From Metopolophium dirhodum (taxonomy: Eukaryota; Arthropoda; Insecta; Hemiptera; Aphididae), in assembly GCF_019925205.1 (NCBI RefSeq), contig NC_083562.1, forward strand, positions 8,246,001-8,310,000: 64,000 nucleotides of DNA. The letters are read 5' to 3'. The position numbers and the translations under genes are program-made. Shown here piece after piece: positions 1 through 13,079 of the stretch. The notes under the pieces are model-generated. The model was not told where the DNA came from. It did no database searches and was given only the letters and a program-made list of their open reading frames with translations. Position 1 is the stretch's first letter; each line of letters starts with the position of its first letter.

Positions 1-3000
1 AATAAAAATATTATGTAGGTACATTATTATAGTTTAGGTGTTTATATTTTATTGTGTACAAGTTTATTTGGATGATATTACTTTTTACGATTTATAGGTA
101 ATATTATATTATCGTGGACTTATATCGAATCTTGGGGAAATACGTTTTTTACGTTTCTTTCGACACTCGTGAGATTTAAATAACTATATATTATATACTA
201 CATAGGTTCAATAACTACCTTACCATATTTATTTTATGAATGAATCCGCGTGTTTGCAGCCGGTGTATAAATGTAGATATATTTAGATATAGGTATACTT
301 GTTAATATAATACAGCCAGTTGCGATCTGTTTGTAACGAATATATATAGGATGATAATATTCTTACTTTATGTATCTATAATATGTCAAATTATTTCTAG
401 TTCACAGGCCTATTGCAGATTTACCGCTCAGATAACATAATATTAGGTATATATATTTACCAACTATACAATTATTGAAATACGATACATAGGTCAGCAA
501 TTGTCACTATATGAGTATAGGAAATGGTAATAGTTAATAAATAACAATCACGCAATTTACAATTTTTATCCTTTTTTTTGCAAAGCGTCTGGAAATCTAT
601 AATACGCCAGCTACATTGAATAATACATTATTTACTATAGTTAAAAAGTATATAATATGACGTACTACGCGACCTACTTATTCGGACCTATTTTCATAAA
701 TATAGTTTGTTTTATTGTATGTATACGGGTGCAGCACCGCCTAACATAATATAATAATATTCGATTCAATATTTTAGTAAAATATATCGATGGCCAGTTA
801 GGACCGCGTATATTTTTGTGTATAGACTCATACAAGTAATATGGGAGTTTAGATCGCGATTTATACGTTTTACGAACGTCTTCTACATTAATTTATACTA
901 CCCTTAACCTATACTATACTTTATGTCATAAATATGAAAAGAATTATTGTAGTGACGACACTATATACAACTATTATGCTTGTATCATCATATTATTTTA
1001 AACGCGTCGATAAAAATTCCAAACGTAAAATTTAACGTATAGGTACGTATAATATATAGTATAGTATAATATATAGGTAGCTGGTATAGTACGCAATATA
1101 ATATACCGTGACGGTGTTATATATTTTTATATACCTATACTATACATAGGTATATATTATAAAGAGTCTTGTATGAAATTTAAAAAAATATCTCCTTTAA
1201 CGAGTTATACGTACTGCACCGACAAATCCGACGACGGTGGCTCGGTGGCGGTTCGTATATACGGTATATATGCTGCACATTGTCCCCAAGTTTTTGTAGA
1301 CACTTTTTTCTGTCTCTCTCTCTCTCTCTCCTTTTTCCAGAATATTAACCTCGCACAGTGTGCAGTATAGTAGTATACACGACGACTGTACACGTACACA
1401 CTCACTGTATACGGTTCTTTGGGCCGCCTAACACGCAAAGTGACACCGAATTATTTATCGACAAACTGCATCGAACATCTGCTAGTGAGATATATATATA
1501 TTTTTTTTTTATACTTTTATTTTATTCGTTTTAAAAATACCGCCGCTGCGGTGTGCGCGTATTATATTATCATGTATTACACTCAATGTGACCGTATCAT
1601 TATTATTATACACCTATATATATATATATATATATATGTATGGTTTACGGTTATATATATATAATACGACATTATACGATGTGCAGTTCTCGTGCCCGCA
1701 GTCGAGGGTTTATTACGCGCGCGCGTTGCCATTGTACATAATATAATATATGACGTGTACATACATGAGATGTTCTGTAATGGTATACGATCGCGAATCC
1801 GTACGAATTTCCAAAAGTGTGACACCATATAAAAATGAAGGAAAAGATAAAAATAAAAAATGTAATAAACGCGTTAACACGTCGCGGAAATCGTGTCGTA
1901 TTTGCTGCCGGCCCTATATATAGGCGTATGTAACAATATATAATATATTATAATATATGCGTATATTGAATATGATTTTATTCGCACAGATGAATTTTAT
2001 TAGCCGTTTATATAGCCTATATATATGTAACCTATATATAATATTATATACCTACTTAATATGATTTCAGATAAATGTTTGATATAAAAATAAATGTAGC
2101 TATATAGTTATATATGTCTACACCTCTTATTTATATACGCAGTATACAGGTAACATTTTTATAGAATTATAGGTATTTATATTTTTTTTTTATACACTTC
2201 AAGCACTTCAAAGGTTTTTTTTGCAATATTTTATATACGCGGGTATATACCTACCTACTAAACATATTCAAAAAATATATATGCAAATATTAGCTATATA
2301 CTACTATATTATACTTAACTCTATATATATGCCCACCCACCCGCTCCTATTAAAGCTTATTAAGACTTACGCAAACCTAACAATTTATACATATAAACCG
2401 GTGACTGACTTTTCAACACGAAGCAGTTTCTACGACGAAACTATATCAGAACGTCCGAATGTTGTATACCTATATATTAATACAGTTTATCAATATATAT
2501 AATATATATATATAATAGCTAGGACTCTGTTTTTCTTTACAGCGACCCGCGGGTAATGTATATATTCGTCTGCAGTGCATATCGAAACTTCGATGAATGA
2601 TGTATTATTTGGCTTTCCAGTATAATATAATATATATTATATATTATTTACTGCAAAGCGTGCAGTGAAAATAACAAGTTATAATCATGCGTGGTAATTA
2701 TACATATAGATGCGTGCTTATATAAGAACATCACATTACTACGAAATATGTTGTACACTTGACGTACCTATATGCTCGTCTTGATCGAGAAATTTACAAA
2801 ATAAAAATAAAAAACGGATAGTGAGTCATGTTTATTATTTATGTACGAGTTACGAGCATACAATATAGGTAGGTATACTACGCATTTTTGCGGTTGCAGT
2901 TATTTTGAGTTTAAATATGTAAAATAGATTACATTTATCGAATCACTCCAACGTTTTGAACATTCTTTGATAGGTGCCTAATTTTTGATAGGCATTAATA

Positions 3001-3829
3001 CATTATAAGCTAACCTAAATTTATTTATAATTATTGCATAAGAGCAGAAATCATCTATACAAATAATAAACGCATTTGAGTTCATTAAATTTCGAAAAAT
3101 TTATATGTATTACCGATATATTGTGTGTATATAGATGTTCCATTAATACTTAGGTACATATAAGGCAGCGCTAAAAATTGCATAAATATGGCAATATAGG
3201 TATATCAGAAACAAGATATTATATTATATTATTTTTATAGTAAGTATATAATAGATCATCTATATATACCTATATAATTAATATCAGCACACCGCATCAC
3301 ATGTAATTTTCTATAGGTACAGGTATAATATAATATATAATACAGGTAAAATAACAGTAAAGGGTTGTTTCTTGTTATATATGTACCTAATTATTATTAT
3401 ATATGACTGATAAGGCGATGGGCTAAATCCTCGAGGAGCACTGAAGATTTCGTCGTTGAAATATGCTGCAGATACAAGAACATTACCTGCTATATAGTTT
3501 GCCCATATTCACAGTCTAGACCTTTTTAGCCGGAAACTTCCCAAACAGGACCACCGCGGAAAAAGAGAATAAAAATTATGAATAAGTATAATACTATAAT
3601 CATATACCTAATATAATATATATCATACCGTAGAGCTAGTCTTCTTCAGTAGCATATTATTGTACATAGGTAAAAACGGCGCGCATATATTATATATATA
3701 TATACAAATATTATTATAAACCCTCCCCAAGTCCGCATTTTAATATGAGCGGGGGCCTCACACACTGACACATATCCGTGTCAATATTGGCATAACAACA
3801 TTCGTCAATATATTAATATTTTGCGTATG
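1..3829. other. AT-rich intergenic DNA upstream of the forkhead gene
   Basis: No gene is visible. The stretch is dominated by TATA/AATATTATT and TAGGTATA-like words, with a (CT)n run at about 1311-1331 and a (TA)n run near 1618-1636. The block at about 3410-3560 is less AT-biased than its surroundings and could be regulatory DNA of the downstream gene, but nothing diagnostic is seen. Confidence 0.6.
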
Positions 3830-4084
3830 TGTGTGCGCGTGTAAGTACGGGGTGAGAGGGCGAGCGGGCGAGCAGTTAAAAAAAAAACAGAAAACATATA
3901 AAAAAAAGTAGTGGGGATAATAATAATAATAATAAACACAATACGAATGACAATAATAATAATAATAATATACAATAATACGCGATATAATACAATACGC
4001 ACCGCTGAAAAAGGGGGCGCAGCTGCGACAAATGGTGTCCGGGCGACGGCAGCGCCGAGCGACGCACCACCGCGGCCGACGACG

Positions 4085-4432
4085 CTGGGCGTGGCTCCGC
4101 TGCCATTGGTCGGGGGCGGGCGGGCGTAGCCGCAGCCGCCGCCGCCGCCGGGATTGCGCGCTTCGGCACAGCGGCGACCACATCACCGACGACGATCAGT
4201 CTTCTGACACTGCACGTTCCGTTCGCACGCGCGCCCTTCGCATCGCACGAATTATTTTATTTCCAAACCATAACGTCGTTTTGGTCCGTACCGTGTTTGC
4301 TCGACGCCGCCGCTCTGATCGCGTGCGCGCACATGACACTATCCGCCGATCGTCATTATCGTTTTATATTTTCTATCGACTCGCTCAAGTTATATTTGTG
4401 ATTTCGTGTTGTTTCACTCCCATTCTCCAACA
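4085..4432 (+). promoter_or_regulatory. TATA-less CpG-rich promoter and 5' leader of the forkhead gene
   Basis: The region is strongly CpG-rich and has no TATA box. It holds a GGGCGTGGC Sp/KLF-like box (about 4089), an inverted CCAAT box (ATTGG, about 4105) and a GGGGGCGGGCGGGCG tract. A TCAGT arthropod initiator lies at 4196-4200. If A4198 is +1, the word at +28 to +32 is GCACG, one mismatch from the DPE consensus. That would give a leader of about 235 nt. The exact start site is inference. Confidence 0.4.
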
Positions 4433-5614
4433 ATGGTGACCAAATCGCTGAACGGACCCAGTTTCACCATCAACCACATATTGGGCCGTCTGGATGTGGA
4501 CGACGAACGGGACTGCAAGAGCCCCGGACCGTCGACATCCCGGTCGTTCACCACCGGCAGCGAGGCCAGCGACTGTAGTGGCGACGATTGTCTGTGCGCC
4601 CCGGTCGACTACAGCACGCGGCCGGGTGGCAGCCCTTCGCCGCCGACGACGCCCGGTGACACGCACCGCCATCACCGCCATCACCACAACAGGCGTCCGC
4701 ATCCTCCGTCACCGTCCACGACCGAAATCAAAGAGGAAGACGACGATGACCTGCCCAAGGGTGACAAGTCACCGCAGCGGGACGGTGCCAGCAAGAACAA
4801 GGACGATGCGACCACCACACCGACGCCAGTCGACGACAAAAACAAGAAACCCAATTACAGTTACAACGCTCTGATAATGATGGCCATATCGGAAAGCCCG
4901 CAGAAGCGGCTCACGCTCAGCGGCATCTACGAATACATCATGAACAAGTTCCCGTTCTACCGGATGAACACGCCCGCATGGCAGAACAGCATCCGGCACA
5001 ACCTGTCGCTGAACAAGTGTTTCGTCAAGATACCGCGGAGCTTCGACGACCCGGGCAAAGGAAACTACTGGATGATCGACCCAAACAGCAGCGATGTGTA
5101 CATCGGCGGCACCACCGGCAAGCTGCGCCGCCGGTCCACGCAATCGTCCCGGCACCGCATCGCGTACCGTCCACCGATGCCGCCGCACAGCGTGGTCATG
5201 CCACAGTCGCATCACCATCACCATCACCACCACGCGGCCGCCGCAGCCGCTGCCGCCGCCGCCGCCTTCTACCATCACCGCGGCGGACCGCCACACCATC
5301 CTGCGGCCGGCGCGGCCGGCTGGCCCGGCGTGGCCGACTACCCGTCCGCCGCAGCCGCCGCGGCCGGCTTCGACTACCTGCACCAGTACTTCTGGCCACA
5401 GTCCACCGGCGCGTACCAACAGCAGCAGCAGCAGCAGCAGCGGCCGTCGCCGTCACCGCCCGCCACCTCCGCGGGTTACTCGATCAGTCAGCTGCTCAGG
5501 CCCACCCTGCAGGTGCCGCCCAGGAGGCCCACGGCCGTCATACACCCCGCGGCCGCCGGCGCCCTGCTCCAGGCCACCATGAACAGACACCATCATCATC
5601 TGCAGCAGCAGTAG
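4433..5614 (+). CDS. slp: Sloppy-paired/FoxG-type forkhead transcription factor, intronless
   Basis: A 393-residue nuclear DNA-binding protein of the forkhead family. In insects Slp acts in segmentation and head/neural patterning, mostly as a Groucho-dependent repressor. The start chosen is ATG 4433 in a CAACAATGG context; the frame is open further upstream but lacks an earlier ATG. Residues 11-17 (FTINHIL) form an eh1 Groucho-binding motif. Residues 139-234 are the forkhead domain: [14 protein letters not shown], recognition helix [15 protein letters not shown] at 183-197, wing 2 and [12 protein letters not shown], ending in [10 protein letters not shown], typical of Slp/FoxG. The usual KPPYSY is KPNYSY here. 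Low-complexity tracts follow: eight His and eleven Ala (260-278) and eight Gln (329-336). YSISQLL at 349-355 resembles a second eh1. No intron is apparent, as in fly slp genes. Drosophila has two slp genes; only one lies in this window. Confidence 0.95.
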   Translation: MVTKSLNGPSFTINHILGRLDVDDERDCKSPGPSTSRSFTTGSEASDCSGDDCLCAPVDYSTRPGGSPSPPTTPGDTHRHHRHHHNRRPHPPSPSTTEIKEEDDDDLPKGDKSPQRDGASKNKDDATTTPTPVDDKNKKPNYSYNALIMMAISESPQKRLTLSGIYEYIMNKFPFYRMNTPAWQNSIRHNLSLNKCFVKIPRSFDDPGKGNYWMIDPNSSDVYIGGTTGKLRRRSTQSSRHRIAYRPPMPPHSVVMPQSHHHHHHHHAAAAAAAAAAAFYHHRGGPPHHPAAGAAGWPGVADYPSAAAAAAGFDYLHQYFWPQSTGAYQQQQQQQQRPSPSPPATSAGYSISQLLRPTLQVPPRRPTAVIHPAAAGALLQATMNRHHHHLQQQ

Positions 5615-5834
5615 TAGACGCGATGTAAGCGAGAAAAATGAATTTTTTTTTCAAAGTTACCCTATGAGTGTTTTGCACACATACATGTACATAATGATAT
5701 ATAATTGTGAATGCAATTTTTACGCTGCTTCGGCGATTTTGAGTCCTGTGCTAGGTACACTATTTTATTTTTCGTTTCGTATTATATATACAGTGTTGAT
5801 CTCTCGAAAATAAACTATTATATTATTATCATTG
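5615..5834 (+). terminator. 3' UTR and poly(A) signal of the forkhead gene
   Basis: A short 3' UTR follows the tandem TAG TAG stops. AATAAA at 5809-5814 is followed by a GT-rich element (TTGTGTAC, about 5832-5839), so cleavage is expected near 5825-5835. Confidence 0.6.
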
Positions 5835-5839
5835 TGTAC

Positions 5840-7550
5840 ATAATATTATAATTACGACGTATACACGTACAATATAATATAATAATATTATATGTACCAT
5901 GTATTGTGTGGAGGTATATATATAAGTCAATGTGTGACAATTTATTTCGTTCGACTCGTAAAAATAATACATCACCACGGCTGCAGACGGTTGAGTATTG
6001 ATATAGTTTCTCAAATTTGCGTTTTGAATATTGTTTATACTTCTACACTTTACACGGTATAAATATTGTATAATGTTATGTATTATGTGTTATTATATTA
6101 TGTTATGTGTCTATGTTCTAGTCACACGAGATCGGTCCTATATATATATACGTATACGCGAGTACATTTAGGTACGTTATGTTATATATTTATATATTAA
6201 AATACAAAGATATAGGGTTTGCGTGATGCTTATAAATATGTTTCCTATATATATATATAATATTATGTATATAGTTCTATATTATTATTACGTATTTATA
6301 TTTATAATAAGCATGTCACAAGTGCCTTAAAATAATTATAATATATGTGTATCATATAAGACCCAACTATAATATACCTATTATATACTATCTAGATATA
6401 CAGTAAACCTACCTATATATTATATATTATGTTTTAGGAAATAAGTGCATTTCGATTGTTGAATAAATATAATAATAATATTATTATTATGATGATGTTA
6501 CACGTTTGCAAGTTCGTTTGTTCGATGGCATCGTTAAAAAAAATATGAATAATAATAGTGTTTATATATATTTTATATTATGTACTCAGCTATACTCGGT
6601 TATTATATTATGTTGTAATATAATAATTATTCTTTATGAATATTATTATCATGTGTATACTCATACCTATATTATTATTGTATATTATTTTTATTTAATT
6701 GTTGTCGTTATAATATAGGTACCTATATATACCTATATATTATTATTAATATTAATATAATAAACGATATTTTATTACGATAAACGAACTGGATGTATTT
6801 ATTTACTATTTACTATTTTTTTTTTCTTTAACTCATAAAATAACGCGAGGCGTCGTTGGTATTAAAAATACATATAAAACAAAGTATAATATTATGAAAC
6901 GCGTACCTCCAATAATATTAGGTATACGCGTCCGAATTTACAAAACGGAACAAAACAACAATAATAATAATATTCGACGGAGATTTTCGTTGACCCGTTG
7001 TTTGCGGATAATAAATTTTAAAGTTACGTGTGTGTGTGTGTGTACGTCGTCTATATATTATTGTACGTGAAATCGGTTGTGTGTGTGTGTGTACACTCAA
7101 CGAGCACACAAAAAGATCAAATTTCGACGCAGATAAACTAACGCTAACTGGCAATGAATGGGCGCGCGCGCGTATTCCAATCCCTCAAACGGATTACGGC
7201 GAGCGTACCTACATATGTATATAATATTATAATAAACGCGGGCAAGTCCGAACTGCAGTTAAGTGTATATTCGTTGTGATGTAAGTATATAGAGTTGCAG
7301 AAGAAAAAACGAACCGAACGTCCGAGGTTATAGAAAAAAAAAACAAAAAAAAAAAAAATCTTACCGAACTTGTTTAACGTAATAGCATACGTTGTTCGGG
7401 ACAACAACTATTGTTCCGGGTGGGTATTTGTATTGTATAAAATTTAGGGATATAACAAAATATTATTACAGTCGTCTCGGCATGTACCTGCACGCGATAT
7501 AATTATCAAGAACGACAGTAAATATCATTTGATTTGCGAATAAAATGGAC
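5840..7550. other. AT-rich intergenic DNA downstream of the forkhead gene
   Basis: No gene is seen. It contains many (TTA)n and (TA)n stretches, two short (GT)n tracts (about 7028-7043 and 7078-7093) and an A-rich run near 7335-7358. Confidence 0.6.
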
Positions 7551-7670
7551 ATTTCGTGCAGTGGTGTATTGGTAAATATATTTATGGGTATACGCACCAA
7601 TAAAATATGTATGTAACCTAAACGATCAAATTATATTATCGTATATATTATATAACGTTATTGCAGTTCA

Positions 7671-7734
7671 ATTAGTACATAGTTTTTGACATTATTTTAT
7701 TAATTAGTACATAGTTTTTAACATTATTTTATTA
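7671..7734 (+). repeat. Two tandem copies of a 32-bp unit
   Basis: Units 7671-7702 and 7703-7734 differ at one base (G/A). They start ATTAGTACATAG and end TTTTATTA. They lie inside the 7559-8169 element. Confidence 0.9.
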
Positions 7735-8063
7735 ATTTTTGTATAATGTAACAATAGAAAATAAAACAAAATCAACTCGAATGTCAAAAAAATTAAAATA
7801 ATAATAACATTATTATTATAGGTACAATCTATAGAATTTCCCACAAAGATTTTTTGTATTCAATATTGGGTTTACTAAATTGAACTTAAAGTCTTAAAAT
7901 ACATTAAACACAATGCATATTGTTGTATAACTTATATTCAATACCTACTTCAATTGATAAATAATTCATTAATACATAAATTCATTAATACGACTAACGT
8001 TTTTTCCTATATAAACTATTAAATAAATTTTAAATTTTATTTGGTTTTCTGGTTATTTTGGAA

Positions 8064-8144
8064 GCGTATACCCGTAAAATAAGATTTTACATTGGGTATA
8101 CGCCGAAAATCGAAAATCTTCTGATGGGTATACGGCGTATACCC
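8064..8144. repeat. Subterminal palindromes built from GGGTATACGC
   Basis: GCGTATACCC (8064-8073) pairs with GGGTATACGC (8094-8103), and GTAAAAT pairs with ATTTTAC inside it, making an almost continuous 40-bp palindrome. GGGTATACG and CGTATACCC around base 8135 form a second one. These lie at the right end of the hAT-type element and may be transposase-binding or fold-back structures. Confidence 0.8.
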
Positions 8145-8594
8145 GCGTACCCGTACCAATCCACGACTGATTTCGTGTATAGGTTTCATTATATGCGTTT
8201 AATAAGAGTATATTATAATCAACCATTGACCTAATATATAATATTTGTACATAAGTACCTGCACAAGTCTGTATAAAGATAATGAATATCATTTACTGAA
8301 TACATCTGATTGATCATGTACCTTCGGGGATAATCGTTTATTTGATCAACCACTAATATTATACCTATTTGTGCGTAATACGCGTAGTGTCATATGCTCA
8401 TAAAATATATAGCTAATACGTTTTCTTTTTTTGTACACTGCGGGGGTGGGGGGGGCACAACACTGCACGAGTGTTTGACACATCGAATGGTTCGATTCAA
8501 GTGTGTTAATGTAGACTTTGAGAAATAATATTAATATCCGGTACCTACCTACACCTAAAAAATATATCAATTCAAGTTGTATTTTTGCTCTCGT

Positions 8595-8951
8595 TATTAT
8601 TATACATTATAACAATCGGATTTCGTACAGTAGTCGTTTAGCCAATACATTTACGAGAGAAAAACCACAATATGATGTTTTTTTTTTTTTTACGCCGTGT
8701 TTATTCTTTATAACGCCTACCTATAAATTGGTGTGATGGGTACCATACCTAAATAGAGGTGCCTATTATATTTTCTTTATTATTATAATACAACAATTGG
8801 ATTTCGTGCAGTGAAATATTGACATGCGCACACTGTGGGTGTTCCAAAAAGGCTCTATTTGTAGGTTATATAGTCATTAGTCATCAACTCTTCAATATAC
8901 CTATATACGCATTTACAAAAGAGGAAAACCACGGTTTGGTTTTTTTTTACG
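8595..8951 (+). repeat. Diverged local direct duplication
   Basis: The block at 8595-8692 (TTATTATTATA, GGATTTCGTACAGT, then GAGAGAAAAACCAC and a T run) recurs at 8779-8951 with the same order of words. About 90 bases are added in the second copy after GGATTTCGTGCAGT. No gene lies in either copy. Confidence 0.55.
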
Positions 8952-9360
8952 TACATAATATAATATTCTTATGATGACCGCGTATATCATTTGGTTTAGG
9001 GTATAACATATATTATATATAGGTAACTATTATATTTTTATGATCAATGCTGCGGTTTCAGAAAATGTGCATTTTTTAAAATAACATAATTTTGGATAAT
9101 GTAAGTATATAGGTAATCTACTATACAGTCAACGGTTAAAAACTTACACATTCAGACAGTTTTGCTTAAGGTAACACTTAAATTTAAGTAATTTCAATAA
9201 TTTTGAATTTTATAAAAAGTGTCTTGTTAACCTTATATAATATTGTTAAACTAATCATTTAGCGTGCAATTATAGCTTTTCTTTAATAATTCATTGACAA
9301 TGATTTAGTTTCTACTTTTACTTAATGTCAAGATAACTAATTTATCCTATATAGTTTAGA

Positions 9361-9490
9361 GTCTCTCTCCTCCAGCACAGCCATTGGCTTTGGAAGTGAT
9401 CCTTCTGTCGCATTCTTTAAGTTTATAATATATCTAAATTGTATTTAGTAATTGTTGGAAGAATAAATATATTATTATTATAAAAAAAAA
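9361..9490 (+). mobile_element. Possible 3' end of a truncated retroposon
   Basis: A less AT-rich stretch (CACAGCCATTGGCTTTGG, about 9376-9393) runs into GAATAAATATATTATTATTAT and an A tract at 9481-9490, a layout typical of LINE 3' ends. No target duplication was found and no coding remnant is visible, so the call is weak. Confidence 0.3.
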
Positions 9491-9856
9491 ACACATTTTT
9501 TTCATTGGGTGCCTTTCTGTTTAATTTGCATGCCATTATATGTATAATAGTTTTCCATATAATATATATACCTAATTGTATTTAGGTATCAATTGACATT
9601 TATAAAAAGCTTCATGATTTTAGTAGGTACTTACCTATCCCAGTGCCTATATATAGCATAATCAGCGCCTGCGGTGCCAAGAATCATTTTTAGCGCCCTC
9701 GCCCCCTCTAACAAATATCCTTATACCTATAAAAACAGACTACATACGATTAGGGAGGAGGATTCGTTAGGTTGTAGGCTATCCTCTACCCAACAATTTC
9801 AAAGGGTATAGCCGCGACTTCTGTTGACCGTTAAATAATGGTCAATCGTTTGTCTA

Positions 9857-9874
9857 TGGGTAACGTCCTCTTAA
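9857..9874. repeat. Solo transposon end related to the TTAA element at 26186-33318
   Basis: GGGTAACGTCCTC followed by TTAA (9871-9874) resembles the right end of the large transposon (GGTGTAGCGTCCTC then TTAA). No matching left end was found nearby, so this may be a remnant of a truncated relative or a chance match. Confidence 0.35.
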
Positions 9875-9879
9875 GGATT

Positions 9880-12800
9880 TAATGGCAACCCTATATAAAC
9901 CCAAACAAATTTCTATTGATAGGTAGGTAATAAGTTCAAGGTTGCATAAACATTGAATCAATCAATATGTATATATAGTGTGAGCTAATATGAATATATA
10001 ATATTATAATAATAATATACAGTATAGCCCCAGCCCATACGATTGGTCCATTATATATACACTTACACATACACATACACATAAAAATACACACATAATA
10101 CACATACATATACACATGTATATTTATACATTTTAGTGCGAATCATTAAAATTGTAATAACCTTTTTATGCAACTCGGTGCATATTGTATAAACGTAACA
10201 ATTTCGTTTAATATCGTATTAGGCGTTCTTTTAAATTATTATATACGCAGCAACGGATTTTTTTTTTTTTTTTTGGATTTTTCCGCCGGGCATAATAATA
10301 CGTACATTATCTACCCACCCATTCGGCGGGGGGGCGCATCGCGTATGCGAGTTTGACAATTTGACATTGAAGTTACACAGTTATGTACAAAGCGTGTTCC
10401 TAATCTTCGTGCGATACAACAACGGAGACACCCTGCTGTATTATACAGCACAATATTATGTTATATAATAATATTATGTGCATGTGCCTCAAACGGATTC
10501 CACGTACAAAATATATATTATGTGCCTATACGCTATACATACAGTAGCTATAAAATAATAATAATAATAATATTTTATACTAAATTGAATGCGTGTACGG
10601 GCCAAAACATGATAGCATGCTCTAATTAATAGTATCACACATTATTAAATAAAAAAAATTAAATATATATAAACCGTGATATTTATATTTTTATTTAAAC
10701 TAAATTATTGTGGTTGTATTATACATATGGAACATAAGTGCATTCATGATTCGTATATTATATAACTTGGGTTTTCGATGGTTTCAGACTGGAAAATGTT
10801 AAATGTATTGTTCCTACTACATAAAAATAAATTGAATTAATTAATTTATAAATTATTTAATAACGATAATATTGTATGAGTTTAAATTGTTTGACTTGAA
10901 CGATTTTTTTCGTCTCTGACTCGTAAGATTTTTTTACAACTGCTACATCAAATAAAATTGCTAAATTATCATCCTTTATATAAATATGTGCGGTAATTTA
11001 TTTAATACAATTTAAAATCTCGATAAGTAATAAAAAAAAAATTCCGTTTTTAAACAAATATTATTAAAGAATAAACTTATAAGAAAACGCGTTTGCATAA
11101 TAAACCAATAACGCGATATCCTTATTAAACTGTTATATTAATAAATTAAATTATAATAAAAAAAATAAATTATATTTGATAGGTATATGCCATAATTGAA
11201 TATTTTAAAGCGTTATTTAATAACTCGATGACTTTATGTTTTTTATTTTTTTTTTAATGTTTAACAAGAAATAAAAAATGTACCTATAATATGTTTATAG
11301 ACGAGTGACAAAAACGAATATTTATGCATCTTTATTATTGGTAATTACTAAAGGTATATGTATATATTCTATATGTGTATACCTAATAATAATAATGTCA
11401 TCCGCCGGTCAACGAAAATATAATAATAATATTATACGTAAATGGTAAATACGATATTTTATATGAAATGCCATTTATTCTATGCGTTGCGGAATATTAA
11501 AGTGAGGTTGTTTATTTATAAAAATTACATACCCATCTCGATTTTATACCTAATATCATTTTTACCAAAATTTTTCTCGCCGTAAATTTATACAAACTTG
11601 CCCACATTAAACATAACCACGTTATAAAAATATAATTTTCATAGTGGTATAATGCTGATTTGATTATGGTTAAATATACCAATAGTTAGGTTTAAACAGG
11701 AACCACGATGGAATATTATTATCCACTGCTGTTTCTGCGCAAAAAGCCGCCGTATACCGCGGTGTTCGCGAACTTACAACAAGTGCAAAACAAACCGATC
11801 GCAAAGGTTACATCGTTTTGTAATATTTATCCTTTCTCAAGATTCACATTTTTCTTATTGTTACACCAAACACTCGTATATTAAATATATATAAGACAAA
11901 TAATAATACGTCGCACACAAATCCATATCAATTGTTTTTTTTTTTTAGATTTAACATAACCTTAAGTGTCCTGCTAACTCATCCGTTAATAGTGTCGTAT
12001 AATGACGTATAAATACAATATAATAATACCATTAACGAAACGTTTCGGGTTCGTCGGACTTGTGTCGGATGATGTTCCCGAAGCCAAAAAAATACGCCGG
12101 CGTATACAATGATAATAATAAGTGACTATTATTAAGACATAATATAATAACGGTTACTGTAATATTTCTTATTTTATTTGTAATATGTGGTAATGTGGTA
12201 TAAACGCTTTGTAAACAGTGATGTTGTACTGCGTTTATTTATATACACAATATAATAATATTATATATAGGCACCTACGCAAACACATAATAGCGGCAGT
12301 GTTATTTAAGTCGGTATATATATTATAATAATATTGTTATTGTTATTGCACAACAAACAGTTACCGTTGAACAGAGATGTACACAGATTCTGAATTCAAT
12401 AAAAAAAAAAAAAAAAAAAACGAAATAATAATAATATATTGCATCCGACGCATGACATTCCGTTTTTCTGTAAGTACCCTACTGCAGATATGGGTACACA
12501 CATAATATTATTACACTAATAATGCCACTGTACAAATATGTGCCACATAATAAACGACCGTATTTCACAGTATACACCTATACTTACTCGTACGTCCAAC
12601 ACGCATTACAATAATTATTTACAACTAAGCTATACATTCACGTGTACCTCTATATTATACCTTCCACTGCGACTGATTCACGCGTAGGCATAATAATATA
12701 CGCTACTACCTACCTAGATTATAAGCTGTTGGTGCCGAGTCGGTATTATACTCGTGTAGGACTGCAATTGATTGACATCCAGACATTAATAATTATTACA

Positions 12801-13040
12801 TCGATCAAAATATAGTATAATTATTGTTGTTAATATTTTTTTAAATTAAATTTGTTTTTTACACGCCACGCGAAGATTTAATAAACACAAAATCGACTCT
12901 TTGAAATCTAACCGTTTTGATGCCTACACGTAATAACGAGAAAATATAACGTATATATAACATGAACAAAAACCATTTTCGCCGCCGGGAATAATACTTG
13001 TTCACACAGCACCTCTATAGGTATATAATATAACTGTGAC
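9880..13040. other. AT-rich intergenic DNA
   Basis: No gene is supported. It holds a (CACATA)n-like stretch near 10065-10115, T and A homopolymers (about 10258-10274, 12402-12420) and abundant (AAT)n. Confidence 0.6.
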
Positions 13041-13045
13041 TGTCT

Positions 13046-13078
13046 CGGGGAGGGCGGGAGGAGCTCGCCCTCCCGGAA
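13046..13078. repeat. GC-rich hairpin
   Basis: GGGAGGGCG (13048-13056) pairs perfectly with CGCCCTCCC (13066-13074) around a 9-base loop, in AT-rich surroundings. Such GC-rich inverted ends followed by a TTTAAATCCACCCC-like phrase occur in insect transposon remnants, but no full element could be bounded. Confidence 0.6.
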
Positions 13079-13079
13079 A

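Larger units (their letters stand above)
7559..8169. mobile_element. hAT-type non-autonomous element (MITE), 611 bp
   Basis: An exact 8-bp duplication ATTTCGTG flanks the element (7551-7558 and 8170-8177), the length made by hAT transposases. The left end begins CAGTGGTGTATTGGTA. The right end, read inward on the other strand, begins CAGTCGTGGATTGGTA. Both fit the hAT CAGNG-type terminus. No coding capacity is present. The interior carries a 32-bp tandem duplication (7671-7702, 7703-7734) and palindromes near the right end built from GGGTATACG. Confidence 0.8.

Noticed and set aside
4494..5628. Long open frames on both strands across the forkhead gene
   Set aside because: They are shadows of the GC-rich, repeat-rich slp coding sequence and lack domain resemblance.
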